Below are positions 9,467-19,172 of a stretch of 29,786 nt of DNA, one piece after another; within the stretch, counting starts at the first letter, position 1; each line of letters begins with the position of its first letter. The stretch is taken from the NCBI GenBank assembly GCA_029834535.1, contig JAQMWT010000353.1, positions 1-29,786 of the forward strand. Reading direction: 5' to 3'. The notes under the pieces are model-generated. The model was not told the origin of the DNA. It did not search any database and saw only the letters and a list, made by a program, of their open reading frames with translations. A program made the position numbers and the translations under genes. This DNA is from Chrysophaeum taylorii (lineage: Eukaryota > Sar > Pelagophyceae > Pelagomonadales > Pelagomonadaceae).

Positions 9467-12070
9467 ATGGAGGAGTACCAGGTTCGGCGGCGTCCGAGCT
9501 TGGAAGTGGACTACGTGACCGCCGCGTCCCGCGACGAGGCCAAAGCGGAGACGAAGATGTTTGAGGAGGGTTGGAAGTTGCTCAAGGCCGAACAGGCCAA
9601 GTGCGGCGGCGAGAAGCCGAGGCGGCTTGTTGCGAACCGTGCGATTCAGGATCTTCGGGTGAAACGCGTCGTGCGCAAGCTGGGTGCGCTGTTCTCCTTG
9701 CTCGAGGAAGGCGCGCACGAGCTGCCGTATCTATCGCGCGCGAGCGCGTCAGAGATCGTCATGGGAACGGCTTTAGTTCTTGGCGACGAGAGGGTCGTAG
9801 CGTGGTTGTTTCTCGGCGAAGACGTCAATTTTGGGGACGAGGTGTTCGACCCGCTCCGCCAGCGGCTCACGTTGCGGCCGGGGAGCTGCTTCGCGACATT
9901 GCCGCCCTGCGCGGTGTGGGAGATCCGACGCGTCGCGCACTCGCTCGCCTTCGAGGACCCTTTGCTCGAGAACATCACGCGCGCCGATTGTTCGAAGGCC
10001 CCCAACGACAGCGGCTGGCAGGCTCTGGGGTGCCTGTGTTGGTTAGCACAGCGCGATGACGACGGCTGGGCTGCGCGTCACATCCAGAACCTACCCGACG
10101 CGGCAGCTGTCGAGGCCATACTCGCGCTAGCGCACGACCTCGGACTCGGGGCGGTGCGCTGCTCGTGGCTCAGCGAGGACGAGCCCGACTGGACCCAACT
10201 TTTGACGAAAAAGAAGATGGTCTTGACGTGGCGTCCCGGGAACAACAACAACAACAACAACAGCAACGCTAACAACAATCATAATCATCATCACAAAACC
10301 TTCCACCAAACCCCCAACAACGACGTGGTGAACTGCAGCGGGTGCTTGGACGTGATCCTCGGCAACTTTGACGTTCACAAGGGCTTTCGACTTCCGCTCA
10401 CCGACGTGACCGCCTCGCGGGGCCGCGCGAGCTTTCGGCGCGATTGGGATGCCGTGGTGCCGTTGAGCAGCGCGCGACGAAAACCTCACGAGACCAAGTC
10501 ACTGCACTTTGCCGCGGCCGTCGAGTGTGCAGCGCTGGGGGACATCGTCGAGGAGAGGTTGGGAGCACTCGACAGGGACGAGGCCCTTGGTATCGAACAC
10601 TGCGAGGCGTTATCTGGGAGCCTCTTTATGGTCGCCGAGCTCGGCGTCGTCAAGCGCATGCGCGCCGTAGACGCCGAACGGCTGCCTTCGACGCTCGACG
10701 AGCTGCAGACCGCGTTGCAGACCTCGCTCGAGCGCGCGTTGCGCGAGTCGGCCGTCGTGCCTCTTGGCTGCGACGCCGCCCTCGACCGCTGGTGCCGTTC
10801 CTATGCTCAAATCATCTGGGCCACGCACCGCGTTATCCCGCAGACCGCGGTGGGGCACTACCTCCCCTCGGACCTCGTCTCCGACGTGTCGGCCTCGATC
10901 GATTCCATCAATCGGCTCTACAACGGCTGCTGCGACGTCTCGTCCAAGCAAAGGGTCCAGGCCCATCTCACCGCCGAATATGCCCGCCGGGCGCAAGCGG
11001 CGAGGCTCTTGCTTTCGCGCCTCGACCTCGCCCCGCGCTGGTTCCGCGCCCTTCTGGTGCTCGCGTGCGTCGCGTGCTACGCCGCGACGCACCTCGCACT
11101 CGGTCTCTTGGTTCCGACCACCTTGATCTCGATCTCCGACGCGCCAACGCACCGCCACCGTCGCCGCGTGCCGCTGCTTCCGCGTCTCCGGCGACGCGCC
11201 CTTTCGTTTTTAGGTTTGGTCGCGTGGCACGTCGTGCTCTTTGGTATCGTTCTGTCCGCGCTGCGCGCTTTCTTGCGCCGCTTGATCGACGAGACCGTGC
11301 CGCGCGCCGTCGAGACTACGCTGTACGCGCGCCTGCGCCGCTGCACGACCACTTCGCTCCTCGTCGAGAGGATTGCGGCGCTCCGAGCCGAGTGTACCGC
11401 CGTCTACGCGAACTGGCAACGCCACGTCGCGGTCGCGCAGCTGGCTGATTGCATTAACCGCGGCCGCGCGTCGCTTGCTGAGGCGACGGCCGCGCTTGAC
11501 TCGTGTTTTCCCTCAGTCCCGGACACCCTCGACGACTTCCTCGCCCTGCGTTTAGAGCCGCGCGCCCCAAAAAACCAAAATGCCGTCTTACCCCTAGCGT
11601 ATCGTTTGATTGACGCGGTCGACGACATCCTCGCCTCCCCGCTCAAGTGCCGAGCCTACTACGCGGAAAAGCGCGCGGCCGCCTTGTGCGAAAGTTTTGC
11701 CTTTGAGGGCAACGAAGACCGCACGGTCGAGGACGCTCTCGTCGAAGAGGGCTGGCGGTTTGATCGTGAAGCAGCCGGCAACGTCGTCGTGGGATATCGC
11801 AAGCCGCCCGGACGATCGTCGCCGGTCTTCGCAGAAGAAATCCGGGTTGCTCCCAAGGTGATCGATGACTGCGACATCGATGACTTCTCCCCCGGGATAT
11901 CGCGCGAGGACAACATTACTTCTTCCGCCTCGTCCGGGAAAAAAGCTCGTACGACGAGCTGCGAGCTTCCCCTTGACCATAACTCTACGCAGTGGTGCCA
12001 AGATGTTCCGCGACTTCGCCCTGTCGCTGTCGCAAACCGCCGCAAGAAACTACGCCAACGAAAGAAATAA
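9467..12070 (+). CDS. hypothetical 867-aa two-pass membrane protein
   Basis: I do not recognise the family. The frame is open from inside the LTR, but the ATG at 9467 (cacgATGG, good eukaryotic context) is the likely start because upstream residues are low-complexity and run into the transposon. Residues 1-90 are charged and helical. Near 95-127, LGDERVVAWLFLGEDVN resembles a single ankyrin-type helix pair. A run of Asn then His (about 258-285) is a low-complexity insert typical of eukaryotes. Two hydrophobic segments (about 525-554, WFRALLVLACVACYAA...; and 578-603, ALSFLGLVAWHVVLFG...) are likely transmembrane helices joined by an Arg/His-rich loop. The C-terminus is Ser-rich and ends in a Lys/Arg cluster (NRRKKLRQRKK). 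It is intronless, GC-rich and convergent with the AAA+ gene 158 bases away. Confidence 0.75.
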   Translation: MEEYQVRRRPSLEVDYVTAASRDEAKAETKMFEEGWKLLKAEQAKCGGEKPRRLVANRAIQDLRVKRVVRKLGALFSLLEEGAHELPYLSRASASEIVMGTALVLGDERVVAWLFLGEDVNFGDEVFDPLRQRLTLRPGSCFATLPPCAVWEIRRVAHSLAFEDPLLENITRADCSKAPNDSGWQALGCLCWLAQRDDDGWAARHIQNLPDAAAVEAILALAHDLGLGAVRCSWLSEDEPDWTQLLTKKKMVLTWRPGNNNNNNNSNANNNHNHHHKTFHQTPNNDVVNCSGCLDVILGNFDVHKGFRLPLTDVTASRGRASFRRDWDAVVPLSSARRKPHETKSLHFAAAVECAALGDIVEERLGALDRDEALGIEHCEALSGSLFMVAELGVVKRMRAVDAERLPSTLDELQTALQTSLERALRESAVVPLGCDAALDRWCRSYAQIIWATHRVIPQTAVGHYLPSDLVSDVSASIDSINRLYNGCCDVSSKQRVQAHLTAEYARRAQAARLLLSRLDLAPRWFRALLVLACVACYAATHLALGLLVPTTLISISDAPTHRHRRRVPLLPRLRRRALSFLGLVAWHVVLFGIVLSALRAFLRRLIDETVPRAVETTLYARLRRCTTTSLLVERIAALRAECTAVYANWQRHVAVAQLADCINRGRASLAEATAALDSCFPSVPDTLDDFLALRLEPRAPKNQNAVLPLAYRLIDAVDDILASPLKCRAYYAEKRAAALCESFAFEGNEDRTVEDALVEEGWRFDREAAGNVVVGYRKPPGRSSPVFAEEIRVAPKVIDDCDIDDFSPGISREDNITSSASSGKKARTTSCELPLDHNSTQWCQDVPRLRPVAVANRRKKLRQRKK

Positions 12071-12228
12071 GTGGGATCTTACAACTCCTAGGCGCCTACT
12101 CGTCGTCGTCGTCGTCGTCCGTGCAAAACCGCGAGATTGGCGCCTGCCTGCCTAAGCGGAGTGCAGTGTTGGCCGGCCGGCGCCTAAGTGCGCGAAACTA
12201 CCGCAGTTGATAGTCAATGGTCGACAAT

Positions 12229-13239
12229 TTATTGATATTTACGACCCCCGCCGACCACTGCGAACGAAAGATTCCACGACCAGGGCTCCTTGCCGGGTGC
12301 CGGGGATGAGAAGATCCCCGGCTGTTTATCCTCGGGATCCTCTTCTTCTCGTTGCACCAAGCGCGCGACGAGATTAACGCTGCACCGCGTGTTGCGCCAC
12401 ATGGAGAATCCAAACTTGGCTTGGTTTGGGCATACCTCCAAAAGAAGTGCCCTAGCGGCGAGCAGCGCTTGGCCTTCAAAGACTTCGGTGTGGAAGCGCG
12501 AGAGCGCGTGCGCTCGCGCCGGGCTCCGCGCCACCAAAACCGCGAGCGCGTCTGCGAGACTCTCGTCGACATCAACCCAGCCTCGCCAGCGAAAGAGCAT
12601 CGCGTCTCGGACAGCCGTCGTCGCTTTCGTTCTCGTGTACAACGAGACAAGCTGCTGAAGATCTTCGTTTGGCAAAGGCTCGAGTCGAATAATCGTCCAA
12701 TCGTCGTCGCGCAACGCTGTCGGAAGACGTCTCGCGGTGACGATCGCCGGCGCATACGGCACGTCTTCTTGAACATCGTCGACCACCACCATCTCCCAGG
12801 GCCTGGGCTCGTGCGCCACGTGCCCCGACCACCACGCGACCCCGCACTGCGTCGGATAAGGTCGGTTGGGCCGGAACAGGGTCGACGCGACGACCTCGGC
12901 TAGAAGGCTCTTTCCGGTTCCTGCGGGCCCCTCGATCGCGACGCGAAGCGGCTCGTGTCCCCGAGCGGCCCGTACGAGCGCCTCGCGCGCCGAGGCGTGG
13001 CCCGCGACGCGCCGCTCGAGTTCGCCTTCGAGCCTCACTGCCGCACTTTTGTGCGACACCGCATTGAGACACGCGCCCGGCCACCACCTCACGGCCAACA
13101 GGCCGACGACTAAGGCTCCAACAACGCCGATGACCTTCGAACGCGCGGCGCTGCGCTCATCTTCATCGTCCTCGCGAGAGAGTCCGAGCTTTGCCGTCGT
13201 GCTTTCAATTGGATCCGTTCGAAAGTATCCGTTACATTT
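12229..13239 (-). CDS. AAA+ ATPase with N-terminal membrane anchor (5' end unresolved)
   Basis: A P-loop ATPase. In the open frame, residues 36-50 (VIGVVGALVVGLLAV) form a hydrophobic anchor after an acidic DDEDE stretch. Walker A is GPAGTGKS (104-111) and Walker B is MVVVDD (150-155). A region IIRLEPLPNEDLQQLV follows where AAA+ lids begin. The segment LERRVAGHASAREALVRAA just before Walker A, together with the anchor, recalls torsin/ClpB-type proteins, but torsins carry Asn after GTGK and the likeness is weak. There is no in-frame ATG before Walker B; the frame opens after a TAA at 13240-13242, so a first exon or a non-ATG start must supply the N-terminus. An overlapping frame (13334-13110, starting MFAYDMILGGG) could be that upstream exon. 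It stops with TAA. Confidence 0.72.
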   Translation of the reverse strand, partial: KCNGYFRTDPIESTTAKLGLSREDDEDERSAARSKVIGVVGALVVGLLAVRWWPGACLNAVSHKSAAVRLEGELERRVAGHASAREALVRAARGHEPLRVAIEGPAGTGKSLLAEVVASTLFRPNRPYPTQCGVAWWSGHVAHEPRPWEMVVVDDVQEDVPYAPAIVTARRLPTALRDDDWTIIRLEPLPNEDLQQLVSLYTRTKATTAVRDAMLFRWRGWVDVDESLADALAVLVARSPARAHALSRFHTEVFEGQALLAARALLLEVCPNQAKFGFSMWRNTRCSVNLVARLVQREEEDPEDKQPGIFSSPAPGKEPWSWNLSFAVVGGGRKYQ

Positions 13240-13538
13240 TTAGCCTGCACATGGAGCGGGAATGGCCGGGGGACGGCCGGCCTCAAAAGTGAGGCGTTGT
13301 TGCCCCCGCCCAAGATCATGTCGTAGGCGAACACTCACTCCCGACCCCTCTTTCTGCTCTCCCCGTCTGGAAGCCCTGCGGTCCCGCGCGCTACGGCGCC
13401 CAGCATACGCCCCATGCACTACTGAGCTGGCACATATAGTTCGTGATAGTTTGTCACTTACTACTAAGAGTTAGTTATAAGTGCATTCGTCCCGGCGAGC
13501 AACTGCACCAATCAATCAATAACCGGTTGTTTAAATGA

Positions 13539-13850
13539 ACAGGAGTAAAGTCAAACGATGGTGGCTGGTTGCTCCCACAAGACGGTCAGACGTCGTTCAA
13601 ATTCGAACCATGCACCCGCAGCGGGCTGTCGGGGGCGGCAGTGTTGCTCGACGACGCCGAGTCGATCGACGTGCTCGGAATTGGAACTCCCGGAGACGGC
13701 GTGACCATGGACGGTCGCCCTCGGATCGTGCTTGTCATCACAGTCGTAACAATAAGGAAGATTACGCACTACAGCCCCACTCCGACCCAAATACTGGTAC
13801 CCCCACGCCCCGTCGATCGAGCAAGTGAGCGGCGCCAGACCTGTGTCTAG
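13539..13850 (+). CDS. small ORF with a possible serine-protease-like segment
   Basis: Open frame with no ATG at its head; an AG at the end of aaatgaacag could be an acceptor site. The translated stretch contains TRSGLSGAAVLLDD followed by VLGIGTPGD, which resembles the catalytic-Ser strand of chymotrypsin-like proteases (S/G-x-S-G-x-P/A-V, then a VGI strand). The His and Asp parts of a triad are not visible, so at most this is a fragment or one exon. The C-terminal half looks non-coding. Low confidence. Confidence 0.25.
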   Translation, partial: TGVKSNDGGWLLPQDGQTSFKFEPCTRSGLSGAAVLLDDAESIDVLGIGTPGDGVTMDGRPRIVLVITVVTIRKITHYSPTPTQILVPPRPVDRASERRQTCV

Positions 13851-13867
13851 GAGTGCGCGTACGGCCG

Positions 13868-13910
13868 ATCAAATCAAATCAAATCAAATTAAATTAAATT
13901 AAATTAAATT
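13868..13910. repeat. (AAATC/AAATT)n pentanucleotide microsatellite
   Basis: Runs of aaatc then aaatt in tandem. The stretch that follows (13911-14571) has Ser/Pro-rich open frames without domains; I see no supportable gene in it. Confidence 0.9.
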
Positions 13911-14571
13911 GAATGCCCCCGAGACGAAATTCCCACCCGCCTTCCTCGGTTCCACACGTTGCTATGTCGCTCTCGTAGCTCGCGCTGACGTCAAGCGCAG
14001 CAGAGCTGACAGTCTCTGAACTGCGTGGCTTCTTCATTTCGTCTGCGAGGACACTCCGCCGATGGTGGCGCGCTGAAGGCATTGCCATCGCGCTGCGGTA
14101 GCGGTCGTGGGGGCTATCCCATGTGAGCGCGGCCCTTAACATACACCGAGGAAAGACAAGGGGCCAACGGGAGGTGGGACTGTATAAGCAGAAGGAGTGT
14201 AAGAAAGAAAGCTGATTTGGTCGACCGGTCGGGGCACGAGGAGCGCAAAAGGCGGGAGAAAGCAGTCGCTTGAGAAATGTCGAGGCGTGGCAACAAATCC
14301 ACGTAGGGAGTACATTCGTTGCTGATTCATGCGGGGGTCCCCTCAAACCCCCACTCGATTCAGTGGTTGGAGAAGGTGAGGATGATACGCGCGGTGTTTC
14401 GTCGACGGACGTTGCGGGCACAGGTAACGGCAGCATTCGAGAGCCGCATCCAAGCAGGTCGCCCGAGACGGCAGGAGTAGCAGGAGATAGGGTGGCAGCG
14501 CGCCTCCCTCGTGAAAGCAAAAAAAAACGTCAAAACAAAACGAGGACGCCGGGCAAAGATCCCAAAAATAA

Positions 14572-15261
14572 TCAAGACTTATCTTCGTCTTCCTTCGCGG
14601 CGGCTTCAGCCTCGTCTTCCGGCTGCGTTTCGCGGTCTCCTTCATCTTCCATCGGCTTGCACGCGTCTTCCGAACGAGTAGCTTCGGCTTGTCGCAACAC
14701 GAAGAAGCGGACGGACTGTCCGTCGACGCTGTGCTTTACGGTGAGGTCGACGTCGCCGGCGACGAGATTGGCACCGGCGCCGGTGAAGGGCTGTCCGATG
14801 TCAGTGCGCTCGAGGACACATTCGTCGGCCGTCTCGCGCGCCGCGGCCTCCCACGCGGTTTCGCCGAGGTGGCGCTTGCCGCCGGGGAAGTCGAGGGAGA
14901 CGACGCCGCGGGCGTCGACGTAGGTAAGCGCGAGGACGAAGCAGTCGTCGTCAAGCGGCACGACGTCGAGACCTTCGAGGACGTGGTGCTTGACGTCGAC
15001 GACGACGGGCCGCTCTTCGACGACATTCTCGTCGTCGGCTCGTGCGAACGGCAGCCGAATCTCGGCTTTGTCGTCGGCGCCGGCGTCGACGGCGGCGCGC
15101 AGTCGCGCGATCTCGATGCAGACGCACCGCGACAGAACGAGCTGGCCACCACCTTCGGTGCACACCGAGAGACGTGCAGACGGACCGTTCAGGAGGACGT
15201 CGGGGTCCACCATAACCCCTTGGTCTTCCAAAGCCTCTGAGTCGTCGCCCTCGGCGACAAC

Positions 15262-15294
<33 letters not shown>

Positions 15295-16044
15295 TTCGGG
15301 GGGAGGCTGAATGTTCGGGGTCACGACCATCTCGCCGTGCTCGTCGTCGGCGTGTATGATAACGCGCTTGTGCATGTGGGTTTTGTCGGTGTTGGCGCGC
15401 TCGCAGGCTGCCGCGATGTGGTCCTTGGTGCCAACCCAGCACACCGCGCCGTTTCGCCAGTCGCCGTCGAGAAGACACGCAGCACAGCTGACGCGCTGGG
15501 TCGGCATTTCTGACGTGGCGATCGCCGCCGCGAGCCGCGCCTCGCGGTCGCGACGCTCGTCGCGCGACTCGTCGGACGCGGGCGGGAAAAACCCGTGGGC
15601 AGCGCCAAAGTGGACGTCGGGCGCGCGCGCGTCGCGAGACACGACGAGATATCCCGAGTCGGCCCCGAGCTTCTCGCGCACTCGCCGGAGTCGCTGGCAC
15701 TCGCAGCCCGGGCCGTGGACCTTGAGCTGCTGGAGGCTCGCGTTCTTGAAGCTGCGCGCCGGCAGCGGCGACGACGAGAAAAGCGGGCTCGAGCTCCCCG
15801 ACGATTGAGACGCGAGTGACGACGGTCCGCGTGGCGACACCGACCGCGATTCGCCGTCTGACGGCCACCGCTGCATGGGCTGCTTTTTCGTCGACGCGGC
15901 ACGACCCCGGTCGGGGCTGCTCGACCCCCGATTCCCACGCCTCTCGGGCGACGACACCGTCGGCCTGCTCTGACTCCGCCGAAACTTTGTCGGCACGAAC
16001 TCGGCGGCCGAGGGGTTGAGCGGTGAGCTCCGAGAGACCACCAT
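14572..16044 (-). CDS. Nudix hydrolase with long disordered N-terminus
   Basis: Hydrolyses a nucleoside diphosphate linked to another group; the substrate (nucleotide sugar, cap, dinucleotide) cannot be told from sequence. I chose the Met at 16044 (gccATGG context) over 16053, giving 490 aa. The Nudix box lies at about 389-408: G-x5-E-x7-RETADE, so one Glu of the metal-binding REUxEE is Asp. VSLDFPGGKRHLGE is the usual entry strand. Residues 1-105 are Ser/Arg/Pro-rich and probably disordered. Cys pairs (CEC near 114, CAAC near 187) could bind metal. A ten-Asp run sits at about 251-260, and the tail after 465 is acidic. The protein is far longer than a minimal Nudix protein (about 150-200 aa). 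It is GC-rich and ends with TGA. Confidence 0.85.
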
Positions 16045-16053
16045 GGCACACAT

Positions 16054-16780
16054 GGGACACTCGTTCAACAAGGAAGCGCTGGCCAAAGCGATTCCGGACA
16101 GCAGATAGTTTGCCCCACAATGAGAAAGTGCCTCGCAAGGAAGGAAAGGAATCTGCGCAATCTTTCCGAAGATTCACTCACTGCGTGCAGGCCCAAAAAA
16201 GACTTAACCACTAATTAGCTGTATAATCAGAATGTATGTCTGTCTTTCTGCGGTCACCACACGATGCTTTCGATTTTCAACTACAAATAATACATCTTGA
16301 TTGTACATATTTTATTACAAACCATGTGGCTGGCTGTCTCGCGATTTCCTTCTTTTTTTCTTCGCATCAGCCACGAACGACGACGGTGGCAAGGAAGTTT
16401 ATCTCCGGACGCGACCACCACATACTGCTTCAAAGGGTGGCCACCTTCGACCTCATCCGACCCGTGACTCATCCGACCCTCATCTCCTCCGACCCTCACC
16501 TCATCTCATCCCATCCGAGGCTGTGGTCGGTGTTCCGTGCCACGTGACCCTTCCGCCACTATTGCTGCGTCCGTTGTCCCATGACCGTTGTCAGTGGACC
16601 GTTTCAAGGTTTATTTGCGATCTCAATATACGTAAAATTTTCGTCGTAATGCACTTCACATTTCACTTGCTTTGAAGTAAGGGTAAGCAATGAGTTTCGT
16701 GGATTCTAGGCGTGGCTAATTGTGGCCAGGGGTCGCGGGCGCGGGCCGCGGGCTGCCGGTGAAGAGACGAATAAGAATGA
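16054..16780. other. intergenic stretch, nothing convincing
   Basis: AT-richer than the preceding genes. 16440-16530 holds loose repeats of catccgaccc/ctcatc. No ORF with recognisable features; this is probably the promoter region of the Nudix gene plus spacer. Confidence 0.5.
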
Positions 16781-17064
16781 CAAGTGCAGGCCAGTAAGTC
16801 CACCTACTCCCAATCTCCAACCCCAGTAAGTTCACCTAATCCCGTTAAGTTCACCTAGTCCCAATCTCCAACCCCAGTAAATTCGGCGCAAACCCACTCG
16901 TGCTCAAATCCACTCACCCCACTCTCCTTCGAACTCGTCGCGCTCACCCCCGCCAATATAAGCTGCTTTGATCCGCACACGCCGCTAACCTTTGAGTTTA
17001 CTCTAAAAACCCAGTAAGCTCACTTGGTCCCAGTAAGTTCACCTGGTCACTTAGTTCACATCTT
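16781..17064 (-). repeat. CTTACTGG module, copy 1
   Basis: Starts at caagtgcaggccagtaag and is built of repeated cagtaagttcacc(t) units separated by ggtccc or aatctccaacccc spacers, plus a fixed core (gccaatataagctgctttgatccgc region) and actctaaaaaccc. It is the reverse complement of the modules at 17741, 18756 and 19830. Confidence 0.85.
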
Positions 17065-17130
17065 CCTAACTACTAATCGACAGATGTTTGTCTGTTTGTT
17101 TGTCTGTCTGTCTGTCTGTCTGTTTGTCCC
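17065..17130 (+). repeat. CTAACTACTAATCGACAGAT motif and (TCTG)n microsatellite
   Basis: The motif ctaactactaatcgacagat followed by TCTG/TTTG repeats begins each direct unit of the array (here, at 18016/18036, and at 19055) and recurs inverted three times near 21640-21735. Confidence 0.85.
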
Positions 17131-17194
17131 TCGATTTAGGGTAAGGATCAGGTAGGCGCGAGAGTAAGGATCAGGTAGGCGCGAGAGCCAGACA

Positions 17195-17740
17195 GTGATC
17201 CTCCAAGCCGTCTACGGCGACCTCGCAGACTATTTCCACGACCCGCGGCGGCTCTTTTAGCCAGCGCGCCATTCTCACGCCCCGTCGAAACGATGTTGTC
17301 GATGCTGACAACGCGCGCATGACCGCGGCCTTTTTTTCCCGGAGACGAGGCGTCGGAGTTTTTTTCGGCTGACTAGGCTGGGTCGGAAGACGACGCCTCG
17401 CTCTTTACAGTAGAGTTTTCAACTCCCTGACAACCAACGGGATGCTGACTTTGAGCGCGAGCTTAATGTCTTCGCAACCTCGACCCGTCGCACGGCCACT
17501 GCAACGGTACCAGATACATGATCGATCGTGTCGTTGTCACCGAGGCTCCTCCAACCTGTATCCCTTAAGGCCCGCCTACGCCAAACGATCAACAAGAGCC
17601 AGGGCCAGACGTCCCGCGAGGTCGGCGTCCTCTTGGCGAAGCCCGTCTTCTGCCACGTCCAGCTCGACGTGGCTCTCTGTCGATCGGCAACCCCGAGGAT
17701 ATCCTCTTCTGGGTCGACGACTCCACCCTACCCCACACGT
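17195..17740 (+). pseudogene. Helitron/PIF1-type helicase C-terminus, array copy 1
   Basis: Remnant of an SF1 helicase as found in Helitron RepHel proteins and cellular PIF1. Pieces in successive frames read AVYGDLADYFHDPRRLF, AILTPRRNDVVDADN, a PG..A.EFFS stretch, LRNLDPSHGHCNGTRYMI, TINKSQGQT (motif V/VI region) and VGNPED-like residues near the end. These blocks, in this order, are characteristic of the Helitron helicase. Several stops and indels break the frame. It joins the following CTTACTGG module 57 bases earlier than copies 2 and 3 do. Confidence 0.82.
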
Positions 17741-18014
17741 GAGCTTACTGGGACCAGGTGAGCTTACTGGAGTTTTTTGCAACTCAAACTCAAAGGTTGG
17801 CGGCGCGTGCGGATCAAAGCAGCTTGGATTGGCGGGGGGGAGAGCGACGAGCACAAAGGAGAGTGGGGTGAGTGGGTGTGAGCACGAGTGGGTTTACGCC
17901 GGGAGAGAGATTGGGACTAAGTGAACTAACTGACCAGGTGAACTTACTGGGACCAGACCTAAACTTACTAGGGTTAGATATTGGGACTAGGTGAACTTAC
18001 TGGTCTGCACTTGT
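17741..18014 (+). repeat. CTTACTGG module, copy 2
   Basis: ggtgaacttactgg-type units with the same core as copy 1 in the opposite orientation; ends ctggtctgcacttg. Confidence 0.85.
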
Positions 18015-18015
18015 C

Positions 18016-18110
18016 CTAACTACTAATCGACAGATCCTAACTACTAATCGACAGATGTTTGTCTGTCTGTCTGTCTGTTTGTCTGTTTGTCTGTTTGTCC
18101 CTCGATTTAG
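18016..18110 (+). repeat. duplicated CTAACTACTAATCGACAGAT motif and TCTG/TTTG microsatellite
   Basis: Same junction sequence as at 17065, here with the 20-base motif present twice before the microsatellite. Confidence 0.85.
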
Positions 18111-18166
18111 GGTAAGGATCAGGTAGGCGCGAGAGTAAGGATCAGGTAGGCGCGAGAGCCAGACAG

Positions 18167-18755
18167 TGAGCCTCCAAGCCGTATACGGCGACCTCGCAGA
18201 CTATTTCCACGACCCGCGGCGGCTCTTTCAGCGCGCCATTCTCACGCCCCGTCGAAACGATGTTGTCGATGCTGACAACGCGCGCATGACCGCGGCCTTT
18301 TTTCCCGGAGACGAGGCGTCGGAGTTCTTTTCGGCCGACTAGGTTGGGTCGGAAGACGACGCCTCGCTCTTTACAGTAGAGTTTTGAACTCCCTGACGAC
18401 CAACGGCATGCTGACTTTGATCGCGAGCTTAATGTCTTCGCAACCTCGACCCGTCGCACGGCCACTGCAACGGTACCAGATACGTGATCGATCGTGTCGT
18501 TGTCACCGAGGCTCCTCCAACCTGTATCCCTTAAGGCCCGCCGACGCCAAACGATCAACAAGAGCCAGGGCCAGACGCCCCGCGAGGTCGGCGTCCTCTT
18601 GCCCAAGCCCGTCTTCTGCCACGTCCAGCTCTACGTGGCTCCCTGTCGATCGGCAACCCCGAGGATATCCTCTTCTGGGTCGACGACTCCACCCTACCCC
18701 ACACGTGCTGCGCAATACCGATAAGCCCCCTCCCGGCGTCTACACGCGCACTATA
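18167..18755 (+). pseudogene. Helitron/PIF1-type helicase C-terminus, array copy 2
   Basis: Near-identical to copy 1 but with the fuller 3' end (through gctgcgcaatacc...ctatag). Reads include FLNSLTTNGM, LRNLDPSHGHCNGTR, TINKSQGQTPREVGVLLPK and PVFCHVQLYVA, close to the usual Helitron FSHGQLYVALSR block, with His-Gly replaced and Ser lost. Frameshifts between blocks prevent a functional product. Confidence 0.82.
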
Positions 18756-19054
18756 GGTGAACTTACTGGGACCAGGTGAACTTACTGGAACCAGGTGAAC
18801 TTACTGGGGTTGGAGATTGGAACTAGGTGAACTTAGTGACCAGGTGAACTTACTGAGACCAAGTGAGCTTACTGGGGTTTTTAGAGTAAACCAAAGGATA
18901 GCGGCGTGTGCGGATCAAAAGCAGCTTAGATTGGCGGGGTGAGAGCGACGAGCTCAAAGGAGAGTGGGGTGAGTGGATGTGAGCACGAGTGGGTTTACGC
19001 CGAACTTACTGGGGTTAGAGATTGGGACTAGGTGAACTTACTGGCCTGCACTTG
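18756..19054 (+). repeat. CTTACTGG module, copy 3
   Basis: Starts ggtgaacttactggg directly after ctata and ends gcctgcacttg, next to the ctactaatcgacag motif of the next unit. Confidence 0.85.
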
Positions 19055-19172
19055 TAACTACTAATCGACAGATGTTTGTCTGTCTGTCTGTTTGTCTGTT
19101 TGTCCCTCGATTTAGGGTAAGGATCAGTTAGGCGCGAGAGTAAGGATCAGGTAGACGCGAGAGCCAGACAGT

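Noticed and set aside
10444..11448. Plus-strand 334-codon frame inside the 867-aa gene
   Set aside because: Arg/Ala-rich shadow frame typical of GC-rich coding DNA; the 867-aa frame has better start, length and composition.
13894..14520. Minus-strand 208-codon open frame
   Set aside because: Ser/Pro/Arg-rich, no domain; it overlaps other open frames and includes microsatellite-derived codons. Open frames of this size are expected by chance in GC-rich DNA.
9467..16053. GC-rich four-gene island as an endogenous giant-virus or RNA-virus insert
   Set aside because: A Nudix enzyme and an AAA+ protein also occur in cells, no capsid, polymerase or packaging gene is seen, and the Asn/His tract and possible splicing fit a host gene.
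14951..16177. Minus-strand 408-codon frame overlapping the Nudix gene
   Set aside because: Arg-rich shadow; the Nudix box and sensible composition are in the other frame.
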